Shown: positions 55,021 through 63,932 of the stretch, in pieces
Position numbering within the stretch: the first letter of the stretch is position 1
How the letters are laid out: every line of letters starts with the position of its first letter
From: an uncultured Ignavibacteriota bacterium
Lineage (GTDB): Bacteria; Bacteroidota; Ignavibacteria; UBA10030; UBA8401
Length of the DNA stretch: 64,000 bases
Assembly: GCA_903884005.1 (NCBI GenBank)
Contig: CAISDA010000040.1
Coordinates: forward strand, 65,539-129,538
Reading direction: 5' to 3'
The notes under the pieces: model-generated
Seen by the model: only the letters and a program-made list of their open reading frames with translations
What the model was told of the DNA's origin: nothing
Database searches by the model: none
Made by a program: the position numbers and the translations under genes

Positions 55021-55824
55021 CCGCAGCGCTTCTTTAACGGTGGTGATGGAACGTTGCACCGACAACACGAGTCGTTCGCGAAGCTCTTTGCGCAATTCCT
55101 GCGCGGATAATTTGCGGATCAGGAACCCGTTTTCGGCAAGCGATATCGTTCCCGTCTCTTCCGAAATAATGACGGCAATGGCATCGGTCTGCTCAGAAAT
55201 GCCGAGTCCCGCGCGGTGCCGCATGCCCAGCACGATGTCGCCTATGCGCGTATTGGCCGAGAGCGGCAGCGTGCAGCGCGCCGCTTCGATGATCTGGTCG
55301 TTCACGACCACAGCGCCGTCGTGCAGCGGTGCGCGCGGATTGAAGATCGCAAGCAATAGCGAGCGGCTGATCTGCGCGTTAAGCCGGATACCGGTCTCGA
55401 CGAACGACTTCATGCCCGCGCCTCGCGACACGACGATGAGCGCCCCCTGCCTCTTCTTCGAGAGTTCTGCGGCGGCGCTTGCGATTTCCTCGATCGATTC
55501 GTTGACATTGAGGCGCAGGAACATCCGTACAAATCTGTTCCGAGCCACCTGCGACAAGATGCGGCGTATTTCCGGTTGGAAGAGAATAATGAAACCTACA
55601 ACCCAAATGTCCGTGAGCGTCTGCAGTATCCATCCCATCGCCTTCAGGTTTCCCGCTCTCGACACAAACGACAGCGCAATGATCACCATCAGGCCGATGA
55701 AAATCTGCACAGCAACCGTTCCGCGCATCACCACATAGAGACGATAGACGATGAACGCGACAAGCGCGATGTCGATGCAATCGATCAGCGTTACGGTGAT
55801 AAATCCGATCCTGAATAATTCCAT
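55003..55824 (-). CDS. cdaA: Diadenylate cyclase CdaA (c-di-AMP synthase)
   Basis: 273 residues. Three N-terminal membrane helices (about 10-95: VTLIDCIDIALVAFIVYRLY and following). The DAC domain at about 100-260 has both catalytic motifs: LHDGAVVV (DGA) and GMRHRAGLGISE (RHR), with ISEETGTISLAENG nearby. It condenses two ATP to cyclic di-AMP at the membrane, a second messenger for osmotic and envelope control. Placed 18 bp after folP, as is common in Bacteroidota relatives. Its 3' end is part of the tandem duplication. Confidence 0.95.
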   Translation of the reverse strand: MELFRIGFITVTLIDCIDIALVAFIVYRLYVVMRGTVAVQIFIGLMVIIALSFVSRAGNLKAMGWILQTLTDIWVVGFIILFQPEIRRILSQVARNRFVRMFLRLNVNESIEEIASAAAELSKKRQGALIVVSRGAGMKSFVETGIRLNAQISRSLLLAIFNPRAPLHDGAVVVNDQIIEAARCTLPLSANTRIGDIVLGMRHRAGLGISEQTDAIAVIISEETGTISLAENGFLIRKLSAQELRKELRERLVLSVQRSITTVKEALRPESSL

Positions 55825-55842
55825 GAATGTGCGTTTCTTTCG

Positions 55843-56688
55843 TCATGCGTGGAGCACGGCATCGGTCATCAGAGCGACACGCTTGATCTGTTTCACATCG
55901 TGGACTCGCACAATGTTCGCTCCGTTCATGATCGCGATGGCGGTGGTCGCGCTTGTGCCGTCGAGTCGGTCCTCGATTGTCGTCGAGGTCGCCGTTCCAA
56001 TGAATCCCTTGCGCGAAGTGCCGACGAGAATCGGGCAGCCGATGTCCTTCAGGCTTCCAAGATGTTTCAGCAGCAGAAGGTTGTGATGGTAATTTTTGCC
56101 GAATCCGAAACCGGGATCGATAATAATGGATCGCACACCCGCAGCCCGTGCCGCCTCGACCCGCAGTGATAAGTGCCGCTTCACGTCGGCGACGACATCC
56201 TCATATTGCGGATTGTCCTGCATCGTTGCCGGTGTGCCTTGTATATGCATGAGAACCAGCGTGGCGCCATGGCGCGCAACAACATCACCCATCAGAGGAT
56301 CGAACGTCATGCCGCTGATATCATTGATGATATCGGCTCCAGCCAGTAACGCCGCCTCGGCTACATCCGATTTGTACGTATCGACGGACAGCAGGAAGTC
56401 CCCTGCGTTCCGCAGTTCCTTCAGCACGGGCAGAATACGGTCCAATTCTTCCCCTGCTGAAACGTGAGAAGGGCTGCTGCCATACGCGCCTTTCGGCCGC
56501 GTAGACTCTCCGCCAATATCAATGATGTCCGCCCCGTCCTCGATCATTGCGCGGGCGTGTGCTGCGGCCCCTTCAACGGAAAAATACATGCCTCCGTCTG
56601 AAAAGGAATCGGGCGTCACATTCACGATTCCCATAACCAGCGTGCGCTTGGAACAATCGATTTTTTTCGAGCCGATGCACAGTTCCAT
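55843..56688 (-). CDS. folP: Dihydropteroate synthase
   Basis: 281 residues. Family motifs: MGIVNVTPDSFSDGG, IIDIGGESTRPKGA (pterin site), DTYKSDVAEAAL, INDISGMTFD, LMHIQGTPATMQ, IIIDPGFGFGKNYHHNLLLL, GTSRKGFIG, and VRVHDVKQIKR at the end. It joins p-aminobenzoate to dihydropterin pyrophosphate in folate synthesis. A terminator separates it from the small basic protein gene upstream, so it likely has its own promoter. cdaA follows 18 bp later. Confidence 0.96.
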   Translation of the reverse strand: MELCIGSKKIDCSKRTLVMGIVNVTPDSFSDGGMYFSVEGAAAHARAMIEDGADIIDIGGESTRPKGAYGSSPSHVSAGEELDRILPVLKELRNAGDFLLSVDTYKSDVAEAALLAGADIINDISGMTFDPLMGDVVARHGATLVLMHIQGTPATMQDNPQYEDVVADVKRHLSLRVEAARAAGVRSIIIDPGFGFGKNYHHNLLLLKHLGSLKDIGCPILVGTSRKGFIGTATSTTIEDRLDGTSATTAIAIMNGANIVRVHDVKQIKRVALMTDAVLHA

Positions 56689-56728
56689 TCTTTTTCCGAA
56701 ATATATTCAATTCACGTGCGTGTTGCAA

Positions 56729-56752
56729 TAAAAAACCCTCGTCACCGAGGGT
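56729..56752 (-). terminator. Terminator after the small basic protein gene
   Basis: On the minus strand ACCCTCG-GTGA-CGAGGGT followed by six T. It lies 7 bp past the stop at 56759. Confidence 0.85.
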
Positions 56753-56758
56753 CTTCAA

Positions 56759-56857
56759 TTACACTTTCTTCTTCGCGCGCAAGGCCCGTGCTTTTTCTTT
56801 CAATTTCAATCTGCGCTTGCGATGCTTTTTGGAGACATGCAGTCCTTTTTTATTCAT
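56759..56857 (-). CDS. 32-residue highly basic protein, possibly ribosome-associated
   Basis: ATG at 56857, stop 56759-56761. The product starts MNKKGLHVSKKHRKRRLKLK and ends ALRAKKKV: 17 of 32 residues are Lys, Arg or His. AAAGGA lies 7 nt before the ATG and an intrinsic terminator follows, so it is a complete transcription unit. The size and charge recall small ribosomal or COX24/bTHX-like proteins, but I cannot assign it to one. Too short for usual ORF cut-offs. A perfect inverted repeat lies 44 bp upstream. Confidence 0.72.
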   Translation of the reverse strand: MNKKGLHVSKKHRKRRLKLKEKARALRAKKKV

Positions 56858-56900
56858 GATCGTTCCTTTGCATTTAACGTAAGTGTCGTTCGTGCTGTTG

Positions 56901-56929
56901 TTTGAATATTATGGTATAAAATATTCAAA
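56901..56929. promoter_or_regulatory. Perfect 10-bp inverted repeat upstream of the small basic protein gene
   Basis: TTTGAATATT (56901-56910), 9-bp spacer ATGGTATAA, AATATTCAAA (56920-56929). AT-rich and symmetric, about 44-72 bp before the ATG, in the position of an operator or promoter. Confidence 0.45.
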
Positions 56930-57061
56930 AAAATCGAAGGAATCAAGGAGAATCTGCATGATCGCTCCTTTATCCATCGCGAATCATGAACTCTATCGAC
57001 GCTGCGTCTGCGGTTCGCGAGACGACTGCACCGCCCATCATGACAGATCAACCGGCATGAG

Positions 57062-57089
57062 CGCGTCCGTGAACGTATTCACGGACGCG
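57062..57089 (-). terminator. Hairpin downstream of sodA
   Basis: On the minus strand CGCGTCCGTGAA-TACG-TTCACGGACGCG, 12-bp perfect stem with a 4-nt loop, 10 bp after the sodA stop. No T run follows, so it may protect the mRNA 3' end rather than terminate by itself. Confidence 0.6.
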
Positions 57090-57098
57090 TTTCACGCA

Positions 57099-57710
57099 TT
57101 ATTTTATCGCCTGCTCGTAGCGTTCCACGACATCGTTCCAGTTGATGACATTCCAGAATGCGGCGAGGTAATCGGCCCTGCGATTCTGATATTTCAAATA
57201 ATAAGCATGCTCCCACACGTCCACTGTCAGCAGCGGCACATGTCCGCTCGAGAGAGGACTGTCCTGGTTGGCGGTCGAAGTGACGGCGAGATTGCCGCCG
57301 CCGTCGAGAATGAGCCATGCCCATCCGGAACCGAACCGCCCCAGTCCCGCTTTTGTCAATTGATCCTTCAGGGCGTCGATCGACGTGAATTCCTTCTTGA
57401 TCGCATCGGCCAGTCTGCCGGTGGGCAGCGGTACATCCTTTTTCAGCTGATCCCAATACATGTTGTGGTTCACAACGCCGCCGCCGTTATTGCGAACAGC
57501 CGTTTGAACGGCCTCGGGGAGCGACTGCAGATCGGAAATCAATTCGATCGGGGATTTTGTCTGGAGGTCCGGATAATTGGCAACCGCATTGTTCAGGTTG
57601 GTGACGTACGTTTGATGATGTTTGTCGTGGTGGATCTCCATCGTCTTTGCATCAATGAACGGTTCGAGCGCGTCGAACGCATAGCCGAGGGGTTGAAGAG
57701 TGTATGCCAT
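57099..57710 (-). CDS. sodA: Superoxide dismutase, Mn-type or cambialistic
   Basis: 203 residues. Metal ligands: His near HHDKHHQTYV, His in GGGVVNHNMYWDQL, Asp and His in LTVDVWEHAYYLKYQ. The second-shell pattern points to Mn: Gly-Gly before VVNH and Gln in TANQDSPL; iron enzymes usually place the Gln near the VWNH block. This is an inference from family rules, and mixed-metal use is possible. GGAAGG ribosome site. It follows sufT by 34 bp on the same strand, at the end of the SUF run. Confidence 0.95.
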   Translation of the reverse strand: MAYTLQPLGYAFDALEPFIDAKTMEIHHDKHHQTYVTNLNNAVANYPDLQTKSPIELISDLQSLPEAVQTAVRNNGGGVVNHNMYWDQLKKDVPLPTGRLADAIKKEFTSIDALKDQLTKAGLGRFGSGWAWLILDGGGNLAVTSTANQDSPLSSGHVPLLTVDVWEHAYYLKYQNRRADYLAAFWNVINWNDVVERYEQAIK

Positions 57711-57744
57711 TGTAGTTGGTCCTTCCGTTGTATGAATGTATGAG

Positions 57745-58077
57745 TTACATATTTAACGCCAGTTTGGCCGCTTCGGTCATCATGCTGGGATCCCATCGGG
57801 GTTCCCAGACGACGGTGACGTTGGCTGTGGTAATTCCTTTGACCGTCTCCACCTTCTCTTTGATCTCAGGCGGAAGGCTTTGCGCTGCCGGACACATCGG
57901 TGATGTCAGCGTCATGGTGATGTCCGCCGTGCCGTTCGGTGCAACGTCCACCGTGTACACCAGGCCGAGTTCGTAGATATCGACCGGTATCTCCGGATCG
58001 TACACCGTCCTGAGCGTATTGACCACTTCTTCTTTCAACACGATGAGTTCAAATGAATTGAGCAGTGTCGTCTCCAT
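57745..58077 (-). CDS. sufT: SufT-like MIP18/DUF59 iron-sulfur assembly protein
   Basis: 110 residues of one DUF59 domain: LRTVYDPEIPVDIYELGLVY, MTLTSPMCPAAQSLPPEI with the conserved Cys, VVWEPRWDPSMMTEAAK. Members of this family help mature Fe-S proteins. AAAGG ribosome site. Located 10 bp after sufU in the SUF operon, which supports the name SufT. Confidence 0.92.
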   Translation of the reverse strand: METTLLNSFELIVLKEEVVNTLRTVYDPEIPVDIYELGLVYTVDVAPNGTADITMTLTSPMCPAAQSLPPEIKEKVETVKGITTANVTVVWEPRWDPSMMTEAAKLALNM

Positions 58078-58087
58078 TGCATAGCCT

Positions 58088-58561
58088 TTATGTCATAGTA
58101 TCAGATGTAACAACAGTTTTAGTTGAATCGTTCATTTCGTGCAGAACGGAATGCATCGCATGCCACGCGAGGCTTGCACATTTGATGCGCGCGGGAAATT
58201 CCGCCACACCGGCGAGCGCCCCGAGCGATCCGAGGTCTTCCACGTCCGTGTCGCTCGTCATTTTTCCCGTCACGACTGCATGAAATTTCTGAAAGAGTGC
58301 TTCAACTTCTTCAACGGTGGCCCCTTTGATCGCCGCGGTCATCATGGACGCCGATGCCTTGGATATGGCGCACCCTGCTCCCTGAAATCCGATATCCGCG
58401 ATGCGGTTGTCCTTGATCTTCAGAAAGATCGTGTAGTGGTCGCCGCAGAGCGGGTTAAACCCTTCGGCCTTTTTGTCCGCATCGTCCATGGTCTTGAAAT
58501 TGCGCGGACTCTTGTTGTGTTCGAGTATCAGCTGCTGGTACAATTCGTTGATCGCGCTCAT
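58088..58561 (-). CDS. sufU: SufU-type scaffold/sulfur-transfer protein
   Basis: 157 residues. Three conserved Cys in FNPLCGDHYTIFLK, FQGAGCAISKASASMM and ARIKCASLAWHAM, with the SufU-type insertion between them. It receives sulfur from SufS in many bacteria and archaea. The ATG overlaps the sufS stop (ATGA, 58558-58561), which indicates translational coupling between the two partners. Confidence 0.94.
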   Translation of the reverse strand: MSAINELYQQLILEHNKSPRNFKTMDDADKKAEGFNPLCGDHYTIFLKIKDNRIADIGFQGAGCAISKASASMMTAAIKGATVEEVEALFQKFHAVVTGKMTSDTDVEDLGSLGALAGVAEFPARIKCASLAWHAMHSVLHEMNDSTKTVVTSDTMT

Positions 58562-59826
58562 GAATGGAAGACCTCCTTCACTTTCCCGATGCCGCGGGCG
58601 AGTGCGTCGAGTTCGTCCTTGGTGTTATACAATGAGAGTGATGCCCTGGCAGTTGCGGGAATGCCGAAGCGCTTCATCACCGGCTGCGTGCAATGGTGCC
58701 CCGTCCGTATCGCTATTCCCTCCATGTCGAGGATCGTTCCGATATCGTGCGGATGCACGGTCTCGAGGACGAACGACAGCACCCCCGCTTTTTCTTTGGC
58801 CGTGCCGATGAGGCGGACCCCGTCGATGGCGGATAAGAGCCCGGTTCCATAGACAAGCAATTCGTGTTCGTAGGTTTCGATCTCATCCATGCCGACGCGA
58901 CGAATGTAATCGATCGCGACGCCAAGCCCGATGACACCCGCAATATTTCCCGTGCCCGCCTCGAATTTATACGGCAGCGCATTGAATGTTGTTTTTTCGA
59001 ACGTAACGGATTCAATCATATCGCCTCCGCACTGATATGGATCCATGCGGTCAAGGATCTCCGCCTTGCCATACAGAGCGCCCACACCGGTGGGTGCGAA
59101 CAGCTTATGTCCCGAAAACGCAAAGAAGTCGCAATCCAGGTCGCGCACATCTACCTTGAGGTGAGAGACCGCCTGTGCCCCGTCCACGAGCACCGGCACG
59201 TTCTGCGCATGAGCGCTGCGGATGATCTCTTTGACAGGATTGATCGTGCCGAGCGAGTTCGATACCATGACCACAGACACGAACTTCGTCTTCGGCGACA
59301 GCATTTTTTCAAATTCTTCAATGATCAGTTCGCCGTCGTCGTTCATCGGGATCACACGGAGAACGGCCTTCTTTTCTTCACAGACCATTTGCCATGGGAC
59401 GATGTTGGAGTGATGTTCCATCGCAGAGATGATCACCTCGTCGCCCTCGGAGAGAAATTTCCTGCCGTAGCCGTGCGCCACGAGATTGATCGCTTCGGTG
59501 GTCCCTCTCACGAAAATGATCTCATGATTGTCAGCCGCGTTGATAAAGTTTTTCACTTTGCCTCGCGCCTTCTCGTATTCGAAGGTCGCCACTTCGCTCA
59601 GATAGTGCACGCCGCGGTGGATGTTCGCATTTTGAGAATGGTAGTAGCGCTGGTCCGCATCGATCACATGCAAAGGCTTTTGTGTCGTCGCCGCGTTATC
59701 CAGATACACCAGCGGCTTTCCCCGCACCATCGTGTGAAGTATCGGAAAATCCCCGCGAATGCGTTCAATGTCGAATGTCACGCGCTTGTCGGCATCGACG
59801 GTCATTGCGCTGTTATTCTTTTTCAT
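58558..59826 (-). CDS. sufS: Cysteine desulfurase SufS
   Basis: 422 residues from MKKNNSAMTVDADK (a start seven codons earlier is possible). Fold-type I PLP enzyme: YLDNAATTQKP, RGTTEAINLVAH, EHHSNIVPWQ, VDGAQAVSHLKVDV, FSGHKLFAPTGVGALYG with the PLP Lys, and the catalytic Cys in IRTGHHCTQPVMKRFG. It removes sulfur from cysteine and hands it to SufU. The start overlaps the sufD end by 14 bp. Confidence 0.96.
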   Translation of the reverse strand: MKKNNSAMTVDADKRVTFDIERIRGDFPILHTMVRGKPLVYLDNAATTQKPLHVIDADQRYYHSQNANIHRGVHYLSEVATFEYEKARGKVKNFINAADNHEIIFVRGTTEAINLVAHGYGRKFLSEGDEVIISAMEHHSNIVPWQMVCEEKKAVLRVIPMNDDGELIIEEFEKMLSPKTKFVSVVMVSNSLGTINPVKEIIRSAHAQNVPVLVDGAQAVSHLKVDVRDLDCDFFAFSGHKLFAPTGVGALYGKAEILDRMDPYQCGGDMIESVTFEKTTFNALPYKFEAGTGNIAGVIGLGVAIDYIRRVGMDEIETYEHELLVYGTGLLSAIDGVRLIGTAKEKAGVLSFVLETVHPHDIGTILDMEGIAIRTGHHCTQPVMKRFGIPATARASLSLYNTKDELDALARGIGKVKEVFHS

Positions 59827-61192
59827 CGTGTTTCCCGCTGTGAACAATTTCAGGTACCTCGTTTCCGAGTGTTTTACGAAGCTGTGTTACGACCAGCGCA
59901 TCGACCATGCTTCGCGACGACACATGGGCGATTTTTTCAGTCGCCTCTGCGGCGAAGCCGATGGTGACGATGCCGCGGGCGGTGATGCCGCCGATGCCCC
60001 TGCTCTTCAGGTAAAAGACGATTCCTTCGTTCATCCCGCCTACCGTTGTGCCGTGCGTACACTTCACGTCGTCGGCGAAGATCTCAAGTTGCGGCTGCGT
60101 ATCGACCGAAGCGGTGTCCGAGAGCATCAAATTGCGGTTGGTCTGTTTCGAATCCGTCTTCTGGGCGATCGCGTCCACATAGACCTTGCCGGTGTAGACC
60201 GCGCGCGCGCTCCCGTCAAGAATGCCTTTGAATAATTCATGGCTGGCGCACGCGGGTGCTTTATGATGGATGAACGTATGATGGTCGGTGAGCTGCGAGC
60301 CGTCGGCCATATATAATCCGTTCACCGTGCACTCGGATTTTTCTCCTTCGAGGCCGACACGCATCTCCGATCGCGCGATCGCGCCGCCCAGCGACAGTGA
60401 GAACATGTTCAGACGGCTCTCCTTCTGCTGCACTGCGGTCACCGTGTGCATATGGAACGAGTTGAGATTCTCGTCCTGAATTTTCACATAATCAATGCTG
60501 CTCCCCGGTCCAAGGGTCATCTCTGTCACCGCGTCGGTGAACGACATGCGTTCATCCCCGGCATAAAAGCTTTCGATGACCGTCGCGGTCGAGTTCTCAC
60601 CGGCCGCGATCATCACACGCGGATATGAAACGTGCGCGGGCTCGTCTGGCAAGTGGACGGCAATGTTCACGATGTGTATCGGTGATGACACAACCGCCCC
60701 TGGCAGCAGGTGGATGAACAATCCGTCGGACAGAAAGGCAGTATTCAACGCGGCGAACGCGTTTGCGCGGACGTCCGTATGGCGCGCAAGATGGCGCTGC
60801 AATTCGGTGTTGGTGTGAGCATCAGGCGATGCAAGAGTGCATACGCTTGCATGGGCCGGAAGCGACGAGACAGCAGACAGTCGTTCCGAGTAGTGGCCGT
60901 TCACGAACACAAACCGATGCTCATTCGCATCGATGGCATGGCCGCTTATCGCGTCGGGCGTCAGCGCCGGATAGTCTGTGTTCGGAGAATACGCGAAATC
61001 CTGTCGTGCAATGGGGGCGATATTGGTGAAGCGCCATTCTTCCTTCTCCGAGCCGGGAAAACCCTGCGCGGCAAACGACGCCATCGCCGCCGTGCGCAGC
61101 TCCTTCATCCATTCGGGTGAACCGGATGCTCCGTTGCTTTCAAAGCGCCGGTGTTCGTTCTCGTAATACTCTTTCGTGTGGCGAGGTTCCAT
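59813..61192 (-). CDS. sufD: SufD, Fe-S assembly scaffold component
   Basis: 459 residues. SufD-type beta-helix: WRFTNIAPIARQDF near the start, PRVMIAAGENSTATVIESF, GPGSSIDYVKIQ, DHHTFIHHKAPACASHELFKG (read in two parts), GSARAVYTGKVYV, KTDSKQTNRNLMLSD, and AVSSRSMVDAL-like end (HVSSRSMVDALVV). It pairs with SufB and SufC to build 4Fe-4S clusters. Part of the gene order sufB-sufC-sufD-sufS-sufU-sufT. Confidence 0.95.
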   Translation of the reverse strand: MEPRHTKEYYENEHRRFESNGASGSPEWMKELRTAAMASFAAQGFPGSEKEEWRFTNIAPIARQDFAYSPNTDYPALTPDAISGHAIDANEHRFVFVNGHYSERLSAVSSLPAHASVCTLASPDAHTNTELQRHLARHTDVRANAFAALNTAFLSDGLFIHLLPGAVVSSPIHIVNIAVHLPDEPAHVSYPRVMIAAGENSTATVIESFYAGDERMSFTDAVTEMTLGPGSSIDYVKIQDENLNSFHMHTVTAVQQKESRLNMFSLSLGGAIARSEMRVGLEGEKSECTVNGLYMADGSQLTDHHTFIHHKAPACASHELFKGILDGSARAVYTGKVYVDAIAQKTDSKQTNRNLMLSDTASVDTQPQLEIFADDVKCTHGTTVGGMNEGIVFYLKSRGIGGITARGIVTIGFAAEATEKIAHVSSRSMVDALVVTQLRKTLGNEVPEIVHSGKHDEKE

Positions 61193-61224
61193 TCGATCAT
61201 GATCCTTTTTTTAATTCAACAACA

Positions 61225-61989
61225 TCAGGCGGTCTGCGCTTCGGCGATCTCATCCTTGATGAAATCGTATCCCTTTTCTTCCAGTTCCATGGCCAACTCC
61301 TTGCCTCCCGATTTCACGATGCGTCCGTTGACAAGCACATGAACGACGTCGGGCACGATATAATTGAGCAGACGCTGGTAATGGGTGACGACGATCGAGG
61401 CGTTGGCGGGCGTTTTGAGCTTGTTGACACCTTCAGCGACGATCTGCAGCGCATCGATGTCGAGGCCGGAATCCGTCTCGTCCAGGATCGCCAGCTTTGG
61501 TTCAAGTATCGCCATCTGCAGGATCTCATTGCGCTTCTTTTCGCCGCCGGAATATCCCTCGTTCACCGGGCGATTGATGAAGCTCGGGTCCATCTCCACG
61601 ATCTTCATTTTTTCCTTCAACAATTTCAGGAACTGCATCGCATCGAGTTCTTCAAGCCCCTTCGTTTTCCGTATTTCGTTGAGCCCCGTTTTCAAAAAAT
61701 AACTGTTGCTCACGCCAGGAATTTCGACAGGATACTGGAACGCAAGGAATATCCCGGCCTGAGCGCGCGCCTCGGGCTGAAGCTCGAGCAGATTAATGCC
61801 GTCATAGATCACTTCGCCCGCTGTGACCTCGTATGCGGGGTGTCCGGCGAGCACCTGGGCAAGCGTGCTTTTTCCCGATCCGTTCGGCCCCATGATGGCA
61901 TGCACTTCTCCGGCGAGCACGGTCAAATTGATTCCTTTGAGTATTTCCTTGCCGTTGACTGAAGCGTGAAGGTTCTTGATCTCTAACAT
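61225..61989 (-). CDS. sufC: SufC, ABC-type ATPase of the SUF complex
   Basis: 254 residues. Walker [19 protein letters not shown] signature [15 protein letters not shown], Walker [19 protein letters not shown], and H-loop [12 protein letters not shown]. The E-T-D-S-G form of the Walker B end is typical of SufC. It powers the SufBC2D scaffold in the cytoplasm. GGAG ribosome site. 32 bp downstream of sufB's stop and 32 bp upstream of sufD. Confidence 0.97.
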   Translation of the reverse strand: MLEIKNLHASVNGKEILKGINLTVLAGEVHAIMGPNGSGKSTLAQVLAGHPAYEVTAGEVIYDGINLLELQPEARAQAGIFLAFQYPVEIPGVSNSYFLKTGLNEIRKTKGLEELDAMQFLKLLKEKMKIVEMDPSFINRPVNEGYSGGEKKRNEILQMAILEPKLAILDETDSGLDIDALQIVAEGVNKLKTPANASIVVTHYQRLLNYIVPDVVHVLVNGRIVKSGGKELAMELEEKGYDFIKDEIAEAQTA

Positions 61990-62021
61990 GTGATTTCTCC
62001 GTTATTCAATTGAATTGATGC

Positions 62022-63455
62022 TTACCCGACGCTGCCTTCAAGCGACACCCCGAGCAGCTTCTGAGCTTCCACGGCAAATTCCATGGGCAAATTTTTAAAT
62101 ACCGCTTTTGCAAATCCGTTGACGATCATCGATATGGCGTTCTCACCGGTGATGCCGCGCTGCTTGCAATAGAACAATTGGTCCTCGCCGATCTTTGATG
62201 TGGACGCTTCATGCTCAACGCTGGACGAGGTGTTCTTCACTTCGATGTAGGGAAACGTGTTGGCGCTGCATTGATTGCCAAGCAGCATCGAATCGCATTG
62301 CGTATAATTCCGTGCATTGACCGCCTTCGGGCCGACCTTCACCAGTCCGCGGTACGTGTTCTGCCCGTGACCGGCTGAGATCCCCTTCGAGATGATCGTG
62401 CTCTTTGTGTTCTTTCCGATGTGTATCATCTTCGTGCCGGTGTCGGCCTGCTGACGATTGTTCACGACCGCAACCGAATAAAATTCGCCGACGGAGTTGT
62501 CGCCCAGCAGGATCACCGAAGGATATTTCCACGTGATGGAAGAGCCGGTCTCAACTTGCGTCCACGAGATCTTGGCATTCTCTCCCGCGCAGATGCCGCG
62601 CTTGGTGACGAAATTGTAAATGCCGCCCTTGCCATTCTTGTCGCCCGCATACCAATTCTGCACGGTGGAATATTTGATCTCGGCATTGGCCGCGGCGACC
62701 AATTCGACGACTGCGGCATGCAGCTGGTTCTCGTCGCGCATCGGCGCCGTGCAGCCCTCCAGATAACTCACATACGCGCCTTCTTCGGCAACGATCAGTG
62801 TGCGTTCGAACTGCCCGGTATTCAATGCGTTGATCCGGAAATACGTGGAGAGTTCCATTGGGCATCGGACGCCCTTCGGAATATAGCAGAACGACCCATC
62901 GCTGAAGACCGCGGAATTCAACGCGGCAAAATAATTGTCCGTTGACGGGACGACCGATCCGAGGTACTTTTTGATCAGCTCCGGATGCTCCCTGACCGCT
63001 TCAGAGAACGAGCAGAAGATGATCCCCATTTTCGAGAGCGACTCCTTGAACGTTGTCGCTACCGAGACGCTGTCGAAGACCGCATCCACCGCGACGCCGC
63101 TCATCCGTTTCTGCTCGGTGAGGGAGATGCCAAGTTTCTCGTACGTCTCTCTCAGTTTCGGGTCGACTTCATCGAGACTCGTAAGCGTTGAAGGACTTTT
63201 CGGCGCGGAATAATACACCATCGACTGATAATCGATCGGAGGATATGTCACATTTTCCCACGACGGCTCTTTCATTGTGAGCCAGTGCCGGTACGCCTTC
63301 AAGCGCCACTCGAGCATGAACGGTGGCTCCTGTTTTTTTCGGGAGATCAGACGGACGACATCTTCGCTCAATCCCGCAGGAATGGCATCCGATTCTATGT
63401 CTGTCACGAATCCGTATTTGTATTCTTTGTTGACCAACTCTTCCATCTCTTGCAT
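62022..63455 (-). CDS. sufB: SufB, Fe-S assembly scaffold component
   Basis: 477 residues from [21 protein letters not shown] sits before this ATG, whereas the longer frame uses a GTG. SufB motifs: YHWLT-type start region ([14 protein letters not shown]), [21 protein letters not shown] (in two blocks), [28 protein letters not shown], the conserved Cys in [16 protein letters not shown], and [13 protein letters not shown] with [20 protein letters not shown]. It is the main cluster-building subunit. Order and spacing are as in other SUF operons. Confidence 0.96.
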   Translation of the reverse strand: MQEMEELVNKEYKYGFVTDIESDAIPAGLSEDVVRLISRKKQEPPFMLEWRLKAYRHWLTMKEPSWENVTYPPIDYQSMVYYSAPKSPSTLTSLDEVDPKLRETYEKLGISLTEQKRMSGVAVDAVFDSVSVATTFKESLSKMGIIFCSFSEAVREHPELIKKYLGSVVPSTDNYFAALNSAVFSDGSFCYIPKGVRCPMELSTYFRINALNTGQFERTLIVAEEGAYVSYLEGCTAPMRDENQLHAAVVELVAAANAEIKYSTVQNWYAGDKNGKGGIYNFVTKRGICAGENAKISWTQVETGSSITWKYPSVILLGDNSVGEFYSVAVVNNRQQADTGTKMIHIGKNTKSTIISKGISAGHGQNTYRGLVKVGPKAVNARNYTQCDSMLLGNQCSANTFPYIEVKNTSSSVEHEASTSKIGEDQLFYCKQRGITGENAISMIVNGFAKAVFKNLPMEFAVEAQKLLGVSLEGSVG

Positions 63456-63554
63456 AATGCCGCCTTCAATTGCTGTTTCGTAATGGTGCCTCACTGAGCG
63501 CTAGAGTTCATGTCATTCTGAGTTCATGTCACTCGGAGGTATCGGCTTGTTTTT

Positions 63555-63932
63555 TTAGACGCGGAACGAACTGCCGCAGCTGCAGCTCTTCGTTGCCTGC
63601 GGATTGTTGAAAACGAATCCGCGTCCGCTCAGTCCGTCGCTGAAATCAAGCGTGATTCCGGACAGATAGAACATGCTCTTCTGATCGATGAAGACGGTGA
63701 CGCCGTTCTTCTCGAGCACAATGTCCTTCTCCGTCGATTTTTCGTCGAAAGCGAGCACATAGGTCAATCCGGAACATCCGCCGCCCTTCACTCCAAGGCG
63801 CAATCCGTGCTCTGCGGGAATCTTGTTTTCAGTCTTTATTCTGCGCACCTCGGCGGCGGCTTTTTCCGTCAGCGTGATATCATCCTCGATCACCGGGGTT
63901 TGCTGTAGTTCAATTGGGTTCATGGTCGACAT
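63555..63932 (-). CDS. A-type Fe-S carrier (SufA/IscA/ErpA-like)
   Basis: 125 residues. The three cluster-ligand Cys are present: GVKGGGCSGLTYVL and the terminal CSCGSSF pair. LSGITLDFSDGLSGRGFVFNNP is the usual block before them. A-type proteins carry clusters from the SufBCD scaffold to targets. It is the first SUF gene in this run, with AAGGAG before the ATG. About 100 bp separate it from sufB, where a TGTCATTCTGAG repeat fragment lies. SufA, IscA and ErpA cannot be told apart here. Confidence 0.93.
   Translation of the reverse strand: MSTMNPIELQQTPVIEDDITLTEKAAAEVRRIKTENKIPAEHGLRLGVKGGGCSGLTYVLAFDEKSTEKDIVLEKNGVTVFIDQKSMFYLSGITLDFSDGLSGRGFVFNNPQATKSCSCGSSFRV

Noticed and set aside
58864-59967. 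367-codon plus-strand frame
   Set aside because: Antisense to sufS and the sufD end; no recognisable domain.
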